From an uncultured Pelagibacteraceae bacterium (lineage in GTDB: Bacteria; Pseudomonadota; Alphaproteobacteria; Pelagibacterales; Pelagibacteraceae), in NCBI GenBank assembly GCA_902554195.1, contig CACDNT010000010.1:1-35084 (forward strand): a stretch of 35,084 nt of DNA, given 5' to 3'. The position numbers were made by a program, and so were the translations under genes. This document shows, one piece after another, positions 11,200 through 21,282 of this stretch (the first letter of the stretch is position 1; the number at the start of each line of letters is the position of its first letter). The notes beneath the pieces were generated by a model, which worked only from the letters and a program-made list of their open reading frames with translations, had not been told where the DNA came from and searched no databases.

Positions 11200-13026
11200 A
11201 TGAGCAAAGATATTAGAAACATCACCATAATCGCACACGTTGATCACGGAAAAACTACCTTAATTGATAATCTAATGAAGCAGAGCGGTTCGTTTAGGGA
11301 AAATGAGGTCGTTGACGAAAGATTAATGGATTCAGGTGAACTTGAGAAAGAAAGAGGAATAACAATTTTAGCAAAACCTGCTTCAATTAATTGGAAAGAT
11401 TCGAGAATAAATATTATTGATACACCAGGTCACCGAGATTTTGCAGCAGAGGTTGAAAGAGTTTTAAGTATGGCAGATGGTGCATTGCTCTTAATTGATT
11501 CTGCTGAAGGAGTTATGCCTCAAACAAAATTTGTGCTTTCTAAAGCTCTAAAACAAGGTTTAAAACCAATTGTTGTAATCAATAAATTAGACAAATCAGA
11601 TCAAAGAGCTAATGAAGTTTTAGATGAGACTTTTGATTTATTTGTAAGTTTAGATGCAAATGAAGATCAACTAGACTTTCCTGTTTTATATGCAAGTGGA
11701 AGATCTGGTTGGGCTGATAAGGAAATTGATGGTCCAAGGGAAAATTTAAATCCTTTATTAGATCAAATTATTGATCATGTAAAACCTGCTGAACTTGATA
11801 AAACAAAACCTTTTGCAATGCTGTCTACTCTTCTTTATGCAGACAATTTCTTAGGTAGAAGCTTAGTCGGAAGAATTGCTCAAGGAACTGCAAAAGCTAA
11901 TCAATCGATCAAGGCAATAAATTTAAAGGGTGAAAAAGTAGATGAAGGAAGACTTACTAAAATTTTTAGATATGAGGGTACCAAAAAAGTACCAATCGAA
12001 ATCGGTGAGGCGGGAGACATTGTAGTTGTCGCTGGTTTAGAAAAAGCAAATGTTGCTGACACAATTTGTGATCTTGAGGTGAATGATCCTATAAAGGCTA
12101 CTCCAATCGATCCACCAACAATGTCTATTACCATTACTGTAAACACATCTCCTCTTGCAGGAACTGAGGGTAAAAAACTTACAAGCACTCAAATAAGGGA
12201 TAGGTTGCTTCAAGAAGCACAGAATAATGTTGGAATTACTTTCGCAGAAAATGAAGGTAATGATTCTTTTGTTGTAAGCGGTCGAGGTGAATTAATGTTA
12301 GAAATTTTACTCACTCAGATGAGAAGAGAAGGTTTTGAAATGACAGTTAGTCCCCCAAAAGTTCTCTATAAAAAAGATGAAAATGGTAGCAAACTTGAGC
12401 CAATAGAAGAAATAACTATGGACCTAGATGAAGAACATTCATCAAAAATTATTGACTCCATGAATAGAAGAAAAGGCAAATTAATAGAATTAAAAGATAC
12501 TGGTAAAAATAAAAAAAGATTAATCTTTCATGCACCAACAAGAGGATTAATGGGATACACAAGCCGGTTTCTAACACTTACAAAAGGTAATGGCGTAATA
12601 AACAGAATTTTTCATGCGTATGGACCATTTGAGGGTGAAATGGAGGGTAGAAGAAATGGTGCACTTATTTCAATGGAACAAGGAAAAGCAGTTGCATTTG
12701 CAATATTTAATTTACAGGCTAGAGGAGAGATGTTTGTAACTCATAATGATCCTGTTTATCCAGGTATGATTGTGGGATTATCTCCTAAACCTGGAGATAT
12801 GATTATTAATGTTATGAAGGGTAAAAAATTAACTAATATGAGAACACAAGGTACAGATGAAAATGTCGTTCTAACACCAGTAAGAAAAATGTCCATCGCA
12901 GAGCAATTAAGCATGTTAAATACTGATGAGGCTTTAGAAATCACTCCAGACTCTTGTAGACTAAGAAAAGCCATTCTCGATCCACATGAGAGAAAGAGAA
13001 GTGAAAAATCAGGCGCTGCAGCCTAA
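11200..13026 (+). CDS. typA: Ribosome-associated translational GTPase TypA/BipA
   Basis: NITIIAHVDHGKTTLIDNLMKQSG, DTPGHRDF, NKLDKSDQR, C-terminal 'RLRKAILDPHERKR'. Confidence 0.96.
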   Translation: MSKDIRNITIIAHVDHGKTTLIDNLMKQSGSFRENEVVDERLMDSGELEKERGITILAKPASINWKDSRINIIDTPGHRDFAAEVERVLSMADGALLLIDSAEGVMPQTKFVLSKALKQGLKPIVVINKLDKSDQRANEVLDETFDLFVSLDANEDQLDFPVLYASGRSGWADKEIDGPRENLNPLLDQIIDHVKPAELDKTKPFAMLSTLLYADNFLGRSLVGRIAQGTAKANQSIKAINLKGEKVDEGRLTKIFRYEGTKKVPIEIGEAGDIVVVAGLEKANVADTICDLEVNDPIKATPIDPPTMSITITVNTSPLAGTEGKKLTSTQIRDRLLQEAQNNVGITFAENEGNDSFVVSGRGELMLEILLTQMRREGFEMTVSPPKVLYKKDENGSKLEPIEEITMDLDEEHSSKIIDSMNRRKGKLIELKDTGKNKKRLIFHAPTRGLMGYTSRFLTLTKGNGVINRIFHAYGPFEGEMEGRRNGALISMEQGKAVAFAIFNLQARGEMFVTHNDPVYPGMIVGLSPKPGDMIINVMKGKKLTNMRTQGTDENVVLTPVRKMSIAEQLSMLNTDEALEITPDSCRLRKAILDPHERKRSEKSGAAA

Positions 13027-13670
13027 TCGAAAGTTTTATCAACTAAATACAGGCCTAAGGCAACACAAGGACCAATTCCAAAAGCAAATAATAAAGTTCC
13101 TACTCCCACAGTTCCACCTAAGTACCATCCAATACTTACAACAGAAATTTCTAAGAATGCTCTTACGGCAGCAACTGGTAAATTTGTTTTTTTTTGGAGA
13201 CCAATCATCAAACCATCTCTTGGTCCAGCTCCAAGATTAGATACTAGATAAATACCTCCACCAATCCCAACAGTTATTACTGAAATTATTGCCAGAATTA
13301 ATTGATAAAAGTAATTAGATGGGGTTGGAACAAATTTTATGCAAAGATCAATCATCATCGCAATAATGATTGCATTAAGTATTGTTCCCATCCCTGGTTT
13401 TTGACCAAGTGGTATCCACAAAATTAAAACTGCAACACTTATCAAAAATGTTATTGTTCCTATACTCAAATTAACATTTAAAGAAATACCTTGAGCTAAA
13501 ACACTCCATGGAGAAGCACCAGTAAAAGATACAATTAACAAACCCTCTCCAAGACCAAATAACATCAAGCCAAAACATAAAAAAAAGAATGTAGAGAATT
13601 TTGGTTTAAAATTATAGGGCTTATCTGAACTCCAATTGACCCTTGGTATTTTCTTAATTTTTAAAAACAT
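13023..13670 (-). CDS. YczE/YyaS/YitT-like integral membrane protein
   Basis: Multiple hydrophobic segments; GASPWSVLAQGIS, NLGAGPRDGLMIGLQ and GTVGVGTLLFAFGIGPCVALGL resemble the YczE (COG2364) family. Confidence 0.7.
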   Translation of the reverse strand: MFLKIKKIPRVNWSSDKPYNFKPKFSTFFFLCFGLMLFGLGEGLLIVSFTGASPWSVLAQGISLNVNLSIGTITFLISVAVLILWIPLGQKPGMGTILNAIIIAMMIDLCIKFVPTPSNYFYQLILAIISVITVGIGGGIYLVSNLGAGPRDGLMIGLQKKTNLPVAAVRAFLEISVVSIGWYLGGTVGVGTLLFAFGIGPCVALGLYLVDKTFD

Positions 13671-13720
13671 TTTAATAAGTTATTTCTATTGTTAATAAAG
13701 TCTATTAAACTAGTTGTTAA

Positions 13721-14401
13721 ATGAAAAAAATTATAGTCATTTTATTTCTTTTTATTTATCCAGCAAATTCAATCGCTCATATTGGACATTACATTAAATA
13801 CAACAAAATTGAGATGGAGATTTTTCGAAATGGTGAGCTTATTGGCTATAATCATTATTTTTTCAATAGGAATGGATCAGAAACTATTGTTACTAATCAA
13901 ATTAAGTTTGTAGTTAAACTTTTGGGAGCAACAGTTTTCCAAGTTGAGGGTTATAGCGAGGAAAAATATTTCAAAGATCAATTAGTTTCTTATAATTCTA
14001 AAACTTTACAAAACGACAAAAAGAAGTTTGTTGATTTAACATTTAATCAAAAAACTAAAAAATTTAATATCAAAGGCTCTTCATATAATGGAGAAGCCTC
14101 GGCTGAAAACGTGATTGGAAATTGGTGGAATCACAAAATTTTACAAGCGAGTTCTCAAATAAGTCCTGTCTCAGGAAGTATTAAGAATCAAGTGGTAACT
14201 TTTTTAGGTAAAGAAAAAATAGATCTTTACGGAAAAGTTTATGATGTTGATCATTTTACACTGAAGTCTAAAGACATGAGTATACCGAAAGATAAAAGAT
14301 TAAATTTTGATATTTGGTATGATCGTAAAAATTTAATGATATTAAAAGTATCCTATTCAAGAATGGGTAATTGGGAATATAAATTAAAAAATTTCAATTA
14401 A
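13721..14401 (+). CDS. DUF6134-like secreted protein of unknown function
   Basis: N-terminal signal peptide; 'MEIFRNGELIGYNHY.F' start and 'NWWNHKIL' resemble DUF6134 proteins. Confidence 0.55.
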   Translation: MKKIIVILFLFIYPANSIAHIGHYIKYNKIEMEIFRNGELIGYNHYFFNRNGSETIVTNQIKFVVKLLGATVFQVEGYSEEKYFKDQLVSYNSKTLQNDKKKFVDLTFNQKTKKFNIKGSSYNGEASAENVIGNWWNHKILQASSQISPVSGSIKNQVVTFLGKEKIDLYGKVYDVDHFTLKSKDMSIPKDKRLNFDIWYDRKNLMILKVSYSRMGNWEYKLKNFN

Positions 14402-14402
14402 T

Positions 14403-15374
14403 TTATTTTAAGATTTTTTTAAATAAATCATGTGCACTAATCCATCCCGACTCTAATCTAGGTCCTACAAACCAATCGGCACAAACACCCAATCTTTTCC
14501 TAGGATCCCAATAACTCTTAATTTTAAATGGTCTCGAATTTGAAGAGTATCGCCAACCGTGATTAAGTGAATAATAAATTTTTGTTTTTTTGATGTTTGA
14601 AAGTTTAAAAAATTTATCAATCATAATTTTTGAATTTTCTTTTTTGTTATTCTTGTTTTTATTAATTTTTTTATTTGCCCAATCAAAAGTACTTTGAAGG
14701 GTCCATAAATCATATTTTGATTTAAACCTTTTTTTTGAGTTTTCATTTCCAGCCCAACCAAGAATTGAGTCTTCAAAAAGATAGCTACTTTTTGAATTCT
14801 TACTCTTTTTTATAGCGATCATGGTAGTAATATTTGCGTCCATTTTTATTGATTTACTTAAAAAAGAATTATTTATGAATTTTTTAGAAAGCTTCTTTAA
14901 TTGTGGAAAAGGACAAGTCAAAATTAGGTTTTTAAAGGATCTCAATTTTCCATCATTAAATAACAAATACCAGAGTTTATTTTTATAATAGATTTTTTTT
15001 AATTCACTGTGATAGTTGCAATTAATTTTCTTTAGCAAATGTTTGCTAATATCATTATTTCCATTTTTACCAATTACTTTTAAATGTTTTTTATCCTCTT
15101 TTTTTTTGGAATTAAGAAAAACATGTTTGCCTCTCCATACTTTTAAAATTCTTTTTTTTATTAAATCTTTAGTAAATTTTTTAAATTCCTTAGTTTTTGG
15201 TGAAATATACTGAGTACCATGATCAAAACCTGTTTTGCCTTTTATTCTTTTAAAAGATGCACGACCCCCAGGACCCCTTGCTTTATCGAATAAAATTACT
15301 GAATATTTTTTATTAAGAAGATTTGCAATTGTGGATCCAGATATTCCAGAACCAATTATACAAAATTCACTCAT
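14403..15374 (-). CDS. FAD/NAD(P)-dependent amine oxidase-like oxidoreductase (renalase/COG3380-like)
   Basis: CIIGSGISGSTIANLL Rossmann motif, 'FDKARGPGGRAS', 'FDHGTQYI', C-terminal 'GVCADWFVGPRLESGWISAHDL'. Confidence 0.8.
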   Translation of the reverse strand: MSEFCIIGSGISGSTIANLLNKKYSVILFDKARGPGGRASFKRIKGKTGFDHGTQYISPKTKEFKKFTKDLIKKRILKVWRGKHVFLNSKKKEDKKHLKVIGKNGNNDISKHLLKKINCNYHSELKKIYYKNKLWYLLFNDGKLRSFKNLILTCPFPQLKKLSKKFINNSFLSKSIKMDANITTMIAIKKSKNSKSSYLFEDSILGWAGNENSKKRFKSKYDLWTLQSTFDWANKKINKNKNNKKENSKIMIDKFFKLSNIKKTKIYYSLNHGWRYSSNSRPFKIKSYWDPRKRLGVCADWFVGPRLESGWISAHDLFKKILK

Positions 15375-16687
15375 TTACCAGCAACAACCATTCCCTCTAT
15401 TAACATGGTTGGTGAGTTAGTTGCATATTTGAACTCCAAATCATTTGCTAAGGTAATATTTTGAAACATGTCTTTAAAATTACCTGCTATAGTAATTTCA
15501 TTTATTGGATATTTAAACTCACCATTTTCAATCAAGAACCCGGTTGCTCCAACTGAATAATCTCCAGTCACAATATTACTTCCATGTCCTATGGTTTCTG
15601 TAATATAAAGACTTTTTGAATTTGAATTCAGTAAATCTTTAAAACTAATATTTCCATTTTCAAAATAAAGATTACTTGTTCCTCCACATCTTCCATTTGA
15701 TTTAAGATTTAATTTTTTTCCGTTGTAAGTATCAATGAGATAATGTTTCAAAATTCCTTGATCCACTAATTTAAGTGTGTCGGTTTTTACCCCTTCACTA
15801 TCAAAATTTCTTGAGCCTAATCCTTTGAGCATATCAGGTTTGTCAAATACATTAATTTTATCTGAGAATATTTTTTGATTAACTTTATCCTTTAAAAAAG
15901 AAGTTCCTCTTGATATTGCTGATGAGGAAATAGCACTTGCAAAGATACTTAATACTCCCTTAGCTATTCTTTTATCAAAAATTATAGCAATTTTCTCACT
16001 CCCAATTTTTTTTGGACTTAATTTTCTAATGGTTTGATTAGCAGCTAAATTGCCTAATTCATCTGCATCATCTAGGTCTTTAAGAAAACATTTACTAGAA
16101 TATTCATAATCTCTTTCCATGCTTTTTTCATCTTTTGCAACTGTTACACTTGATGCTGTAAATGAAGATGTTTTGTAACCATCACAAAAACCTTCGCTGT
16201 TAGCTAAAACAAAATTAGATTTATTTTGAGTAAAACTAGACTCAGTATTAACAATTTTTTTATCTTTGGAAGCTGCAGCCTCTAATTTTTTTAGATAATC
16301 TATTTTTTTATTATTTTCTATATGAGTTTCATCATAAAGATTTAGGTCTTTAACCTCTTTTGCAAGTAAATCTCTGTCCGGTAAACAATTAAATTCATCC
16401 TCAGGTGTATTTTTTGTAGTTTCAATACATTTTTCAATCAAAATATTTAAATTGTCATTAAGCAAATTAGAGGAAGATATTGATGATTTTTTTTTACCAA
16501 TATACGTAGTGATGCTTAAGCCTAGATCATCTGATCTATTAGACTCATCTAATTTTTTATTTCTAAAATTTACAGTTTCAGAAATTGAGTTCTTTACAAT
16601 CACACTTGAGTCTGTTGCACCTAATTTCTTTGCTAAACCTAAACAATATGATGCTTTTGTTTCTAAAAATTCTTGATCTTTAACCAT
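15371..16687 (-). CDS. pmbA: TldD/PmbA family metalloprotease subunit (TldE/PmbA)
   Basis: 438 aa PmbA-like: 'GRCGGTSNLYFENG', 'TETIGHGSNIVTGDYSVGATGFLIENGE...'; adjacent to tldD. Confidence 0.88.
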   Translation of the reverse strand: MVKDQEFLETKASYCLGLAKKLGATDSSVIVKNSISETVNFRNKKLDESNRSDDLGLSITTYIGKKKSSISSSNLLNDNLNILIEKCIETTKNTPEDEFNCLPDRDLLAKEVKDLNLYDETHIENNKKIDYLKKLEAAASKDKKIVNTESSFTQNKSNFVLANSEGFCDGYKTSSFTASSVTVAKDEKSMERDYEYSSKCFLKDLDDADELGNLAANQTIRKLSPKKIGSEKIAIIFDKRIAKGVLSIFASAISSSAISRGTSFLKDKVNQKIFSDKINVFDKPDMLKGLGSRNFDSEGVKTDTLKLVDQGILKHYLIDTYNGKKLNLKSNGRCGGTSNLYFENGNISFKDLLNSNSKSLYITETIGHGSNIVTGDYSVGATGFLIENGEFKYPINEITIAGNFKDMFQNITLANDLEFKYATNSPTMLIEGMVVAGK

Positions 16688-18109
16688 TTAAAGTTTCGTA
16701 CCACCCACAGTCATCTTATTTATTAATATAGATGGCTGCGCTACACCTACAGGGACACCCTGTCCAGCTTTACCACATGTTCCAATTCCAGGGTCCATCA
16801 TCATATCATTACCTACCATAGAAACTTCTTTTAAAATTGAGGGACCATCTCCAATTAATGTTGCACCCTTAATTGGTGATCCAATTTTGCCATTAACAAT
16901 TTCATAAGCTTCAGTGCAATTAAATACAAATTTTCCAGATGTAATATCAACTTGTCCACCACCAAAACTTACTGCGAAAATACCTTTGTCGACTGCCTTA
17001 ATCATTTCTTCTTGGGTTTGCTTACCGCTTAGCATCATAGTATTTCTCATTCTTGGTAGAACTATATGTCTATAGTTTTCTCTTCTTCCGCTACCAGTAG
17101 ATCTTGTTTTCATCAAACGTGCATTGAGCCTGTCTTGCATGAAATTTTTTAAAATTCCATTTTCAATTAAAACAGTTTTTTCTGTCGGCGTCCCCTCATC
17201 GTCAATTGTAAGACTGCCTCTTCTATTATCAATGGTACCGTCGTCAATAATTGTAACTCCTTCACTTGCAACTTTTTGGCCCATCAGATTATGAAATGCT
17301 GAAGTTTTCTTTCTATTGAAATCTCCCTCTAAACCATGACCAACAGCCTCGTGAATTAATATTGCTGGCCACCCAGGTCCGAGTACAACCTTCATCTCGC
17401 CTGCTGGCGCGGGTTTACTCTCTAAATTTACTGATGCTATCCTTAAAGCTTCGTCACAAACACTTTTCCAATTTTCATCTTTTAAATATGAGTCGTAAGA
17501 TTGTCTTCCACCAACACCATATACGCCTGTTTCTTTTCTGCCATCTTTCTCCACCATAACTGACACATTAAATCTTACTAAAGGACGGACATCTGACAAA
17601 GTCTCTCCACCAGATCTAATTATTTCTACAGACTTTTGCTCTCCCAAAAAATTAGCTGTAACTTGTTTAACCTTATTACCTTTAGAACGTAAATAATCAT
17701 TTACATCGTTCAATATTTTAATTTTTTCATTAAGAGATTTTTGCTCAATAGGATTAATATTGTCATAATACTTTTTATTTGATTTAGGAATTTCATGATT
17801 GTAAGTGCCTTTGACAGATTTTAAAGTTGACTTTAAATTTTCTGAAGATTGTTTTAAAGAGTTCTTAGAAATCTCATTAGAATGTGAATAAGCGACCACT
17901 TCATCAGATATAGCTCTAAAACCAAATCCTAAATCTGAATTATAGCTGGAATTTTTTATTTTATTATCATCTAATAATATCGACTCAGATTTTGAATTTT
18001 CCAGATACAATTCGCCATCATCACATTTTTGCAAAGTGTCAGAAATAATACTTTCAGCCTCTTTTCTAGATACATCAGATTTTTCAAAGAAATTACTCAT
18101 ATGAGACAT
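16688..18109 (-). CDS. tldD: Metalloprotease TldD
   Basis: 'IHEAVGHGLEGDFNRKKTSAF' (HExxxH), 'GTPTEKTVLIENGIL', 'GTCGKAGQGVPVGVAQPS'. An alternative Met at 18100 is possible. Confidence 0.93.
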   Translation of the reverse strand: MSHMSNFFEKSDVSRKEAESIISDTLQKCDDGELYLENSKSESILLDDNKIKNSSYNSDLGFGFRAISDEVVAYSHSNEISKNSLKQSSENLKSTLKSVKGTYNHEIPKSNKKYYDNINPIEQKSLNEKIKILNDVNDYLRSKGNKVKQVTANFLGEQKSVEIIRSGGETLSDVRPLVRFNVSVMVEKDGRKETGVYGVGGRQSYDSYLKDENWKSVCDEALRIASVNLESKPAPAGEMKVVLGPGWPAILIHEAVGHGLEGDFNRKKTSAFHNLMGQKVASEGVTIIDDGTIDNRRGSLTIDDEGTPTEKTVLIENGILKNFMQDRLNARLMKTRSTGSGRRENYRHIVLPRMRNTMMLSGKQTQEEMIKAVDKGIFAVSFGGGQVDITSGKFVFNCTEAYEIVNGKIGSPIKGATLIGDGPSILKEVSMVGNDMMMDPGIGTCGKAGQGVPVGVAQPSILINKMTVGGTKL

Positions 18110-18194
18110 TAAATAGATTGTTTCATGAAATTTTCAACTAGAGTATTTTACGCATGTACATATCTGAGACAAATTAGTAATAAATTCACTTATT

Positions 18195-18551
18195 ATGAAA
18201 GTTTATTTTAATAATTCTTGTAAAATTTGTAAGGCCGAAATTGATCTTTATAAAAAAGAAAAAATAGAAGAAATCGATTGGGTTGATATTACAGATAATG
18301 AGTTGGCTGAAAAAGAAACTTCTAAAGACAGTAAACAACTTTTAAGAAGGCTTCATATCAAAGATGGTGAGAAAGTTTTAGGAGGTGCAGAGGCATTTTT
18401 ATTATTATGGAAAAAAATGCCCAAATATAAATTTCTCTATAAATTTTTTAAATTACCAATCATCTTTAATATATTTTCAGTTGTATATGAAATAGTAGCC
18501 TTTTTTCTTTACTTAAAAAATAAAAAGCAACTAAAAAAATCTAACTTGTGA
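18195..18551 (+). CDS. DUF393 / DCC family thiol-disulfide oxidoreductase-like protein
   Basis: MKVYFNNSCKICKAEIDLYK (CxxC), 'GGAEAFLLLWKKMPKYKFLYKFFKLP'. Confidence 0.72.
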   Translation: MKVYFNNSCKICKAEIDLYKKEKIEEIDWVDITDNELAEKETSKDSKQLLRRLHIKDGEKVLGGAEAFLLLWKKMPKYKFLYKFFKLPIIFNIFSVVYEIVAFFLYLKNKKQLKKSNL

Positions 18552-18834
18552 AAAATAATAAAAATTTACTTAATAAAGACATGGAGGATACAAACATTAC
18601 CAAGACTATTGAGTACATTAGTAATATAATTTTATTTTTTTTTCTTCTTAATCTAACAAATTCCTTATCATCCAAATCAGAAATATCTCTCTCACCGACT
18701 ACTGGATAATCATATGTAAATCGCCACGTGCTTTCACCGAGTCTTGGGTCTAAATTATTATAATATGTGATCCACGCAATTATGTATCTAAAAATTAAAT
18801 ATAAGATTATTAAAAAGGCAGATCCTAAAATCAT
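18541..18834 (-). CDS. Small membrane protein of unknown function
   Basis: 97 aa ORF with two hydrophobic segments flanking a charged middle; convergent with the DUF393 gene. Confidence 0.5.
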   Translation of the reverse strand: MILGSAFLIILYLIFRYIIAWITYYNNLDPRLGESTWRFTYDYPVVGERDISDLDDKEFVRLRRKKNKIILLMYSIVLVMFVSSMSLLSKFLLFFTS

Positions 18835-18864
18835 ATAAGATAATATCTAATTAAATATAAATGT

Positions 18865-20064
18865 TTAATTATTATTTTTGGCTCTTTTCCTTGCAATGAG
18901 CTGTGTTAAAGAGTCTACCATGGTGTCTGAAGCTTTAAAGATGTCCACATTTCTAAACTCATGGGAAAAATTTTTTTCAGGGTTTGTTTTATCCTCAATG
19001 ACAATTCCTTCATCTGGAGAATTATTTTTGATATAGATTAATAATAACCACTCATCATCTGATGACTCATCCCATTTAATAAAAACCTCTCCAGTTTCAA
19101 ATCGTCTATCTATGCATCGAAAAATAGACATATCTCGGGTAATATGTCTTTTATTGAGTTGAAATACTAAACTACTTGCGCTTCTATAAAAGCTCTCAAG
19201 TGCAAATTCAACTTTTTGTCTTGCTAATGTATATTCTTTTTCTTTTTCTAATAAGGTTTCTCTGTCTTCGTCACCTTGAAGTTTAACACCTAGCGCCTCA
19301 ACTCTTTCTTTGATTTTTTGATCTCTGAGTAATCTGTATTTTTCTTTAAGTTTGTTGATTCTCTCTTGTAGCCCAGAATAATCTTCTCTTTTTTCTTTTA
19401 GGGAAATTTTCTCAAGTTTTTCTAATTCTTTAACTTCTCTTATTCTGAATTTTTCAATTTGTTTATCTAATCTTAATTGTTTTAAAAATTGTTTTTGCTT
19501 TTCTGCTTGTTCGATTCTTAAAAGCGCTTGTTCTTTTCTTAAAAACAATTTTATATCTTTCGTTCTCTGTTTTTCTAATCTTTCCTCTTCTCTTAGCGTT
19601 TGCTCCCTCAGCTTTAATTTTAAATTTTCTTCTTCTTTTTTCTTCTCTGCTTCTTCGATTTTTTCTTTTCTTTCTCTTTCAATTTTTTCTATTTTTATTC
19701 TTCTTTTTTCAAAGGTTTTTAACACCTTGTAATTAGAAATTGTCTCTGAAATCTTGTCAAAAAAACTCTGAATGCTTTTTTCCAAACCAAAATTAAATTT
19801 GAAATTAAATTGAGGTTTGAGAGATAATTGAAATTTAACTAGTTTTAAGACTAGGCTATCTTTCTGTTTTTTTTTTATTTTTGGTTGGTAATTGAGTTTT
19901 TTTGGTTTTTTAGACTTATTTTTTTTCTTTTTTTTAATTAACTTATTTTTTCTTTGTTTTTTTGAGCTTTTTCTAATTTTATTTATTTTTCTTTTAACTT
20001 TGGTAGGTTTATTTTTCTTTTTAGTTTTTGTCTTTTTTTTTGATTTTTTTTGTTTTTTTTTCAT
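18865..20064 (-). CDS. Lys-rich, coiled-coil protein of unknown function
   Basis: 399 aa; about 70 aa N-terminal Lys-rich tract, long E/K/R/L coiled-coil-like region, then a more globular C-terminus (RHITRDMSIFRCIDRRFETGEVFIKWDESSDDEWLLLIYI...). Confidence 0.6.
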   Translation of the reverse strand: MKKKQKKSKKKTKTKKKNKPTKVKRKINKIRKSSKKQRKNKLIKKKKKNKSKKPKKLNYQPKIKKKQKDSLVLKLVKFQLSLKPQFNFKFNFGLEKSIQSFFDKISETISNYKVLKTFEKRRIKIEKIERERKEKIEEAEKKKEEENLKLKLREQTLREEERLEKQRTKDIKLFLRKEQALLRIEQAEKQKQFLKQLRLDKQIEKFRIREVKELEKLEKISLKEKREDYSGLQERINKLKEKYRLLRDQKIKERVEALGVKLQGDEDRETLLEKEKEYTLARQKVEFALESFYRSASSLVFQLNKRHITRDMSIFRCIDRRFETGEVFIKWDESSDDEWLLLIYIKNNSPDEGIVIEDKTNPEKNFSHEFRNVDIFKASDTMVDSLTQLIARKRAKNNN

Positions 20065-20079
20065 TTCTATGAAGAAATG
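20062..20079 (-). promoter_or_regulatory. Inverted repeat containing the start codon of the coiled-coil gene
   Basis: mRNA-sense CATTTCT-TCAT-AGAAATG: perfect 7-bp inverted repeat whose last three bases are the ATG at 20064-20062. Confidence 0.4.
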
Positions 20080-20093
20080 ACCCTATCAATAAT

Positions 20094-21281
20094 TTATTGA
20101 TAAATATAGTCTCTAGTCACAGGTGTTGAACTATAATTTTTAGTAAGTTGAAATTGATATACAACTTGATCTCCCCACTTGAATGCCATTTCACAACCAG
20201 CAAGATAAAACTCCCACATTCTAAAAAATTTTTCATCAAACATTTGGATAATTTTATCTTTATTTTTTAAGCAATTTTCTTTCCAATGTCTCAACGTGTG
20301 TGCGTAATGGAGCCTTAAAACCTCAATATCTGTTACTATTAAGCCAGCTTTTTCAATAGGGTTGGTTACTTCACTTAAACTTGGAGTATAACCACCAGGA
20401 AAAATATATTTTGTAATCCATGGATGAGGATCTCTTGGAGGATTTACAGATCCAATAGTGTGTATCAGTGAAACCCCATCTTCTTTCAACATTTTTTCTA
20501 TTTGTTTGAAAAATTTTTTATAAAATTTCCTTCCAACATGTTCGAACATCCCAACACTTACAATTCTATCAAATTTTTCATTTAACTCTCTATAGTCCAT
20601 TAGTTTAAACTTAACTTGGTTTTGTAAATTCAATTCTTTAGCTTTTTGGGTGCAATAATCAAGTTGGTTCTTTGATAAAGTAATACCAGTTACTTCACAT
20701 TGAGAACTTTTGGCTATATCTATGGCAAGTGAACCCCAGCCACATCCAATGTCTAAAACTTTTTGATTGGGTTTTATATTTAATTTTTTAATTATGTGTT
20801 GAATTTTATTATTTTGAGCTGTTTCCAAACTGTCATTCTCATTTTTAAAATATGCACAAGAATACTGTCTTTTTGGATCTAAAAATAAGTCATACAAGTC
20901 GTCCTTAATATCATAATGGTGAGATACGTTCATTTTGGATTTTTTAATAAAATTAAAGTTAGTTAAATATCTATATGATCCCCTTAATCTATTAATTAAA
21001 TAACTGAAAAAGTTTAAATCTCCCCTTCCAAAATTCATTAAGGCAAGATCTAAAAAATCTGTAAGTGTGCCGTTTTCAATTACAATTTCACCATTGGTAT
21101 ATGCTTCACCAAAATATAAATCAGGATGAAATAACAATTTATAATGAAGATTTTTATTTAAAATTTTTAGTCTAATAGGGTTATTGTCTGGTTCTCCAAT
21201 AATATAGTCTTTAGAATTAGCATCAGTTAATACAAAACCACCTTTTTTAAAAACTTTGTTAAGAAATCTTGCTAATTGCAT
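20094..21281 (-). CDS. Cyclopropane-fatty-acyl-phospholipid synthase family SAM methyltransferase
   Basis: YSCAYFKNENDSLETAQNNKIQHIIKKL, VLDIGCGWGSLAIDIAK, 'VSVGMFEHVG', 'YIFPGGYTPSLSEV'. Confidence 0.92.
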   Translation of the reverse strand: MQLARFLNKVFKKGGFVLTDANSKDYIIGEPDNNPIRLKILNKNLHYKLLFHPDLYFGEAYTNGEIVIENGTLTDFLDLALMNFGRGDLNFFSYLINRLRGSYRYLTNFNFIKKSKMNVSHHYDIKDDLYDLFLDPKRQYSCAYFKNENDSLETAQNNKIQHIIKKLNIKPNQKVLDIGCGWGSLAIDIAKSSQCEVTGITLSKNQLDYCTQKAKELNLQNQVKFKLMDYRELNEKFDRIVSVGMFEHVGRKFYKKFFKQIEKMLKEDGVSLIHTIGSVNPPRDPHPWITKYIFPGGYTPSLSEVTNPIEKAGLIVTDIEVLRLHYAHTLRHWKENCLKNKDKIIQMFDEKFFRMWEFYLAGCEMAFKWGDQVVYQFQLTKNYSSTPVTRDYIYQ

Positions 21282-21282
21282 T

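Noticed and set aside
11901-12188. 95-aa - strand ORF inside typA
   Set aside because: Fully contained in a highly conserved gene on the opposite strand; no recognisable domain.
19892-20080. 62-aa + strand ORF (MSFFGFLDLFFFFFLINLFFLC...)
   Set aside because: Antisense of the poly-Lys tract of the - strand coiled-coil gene; Phe/Leu-rich composition is the mirror of Lys codons.
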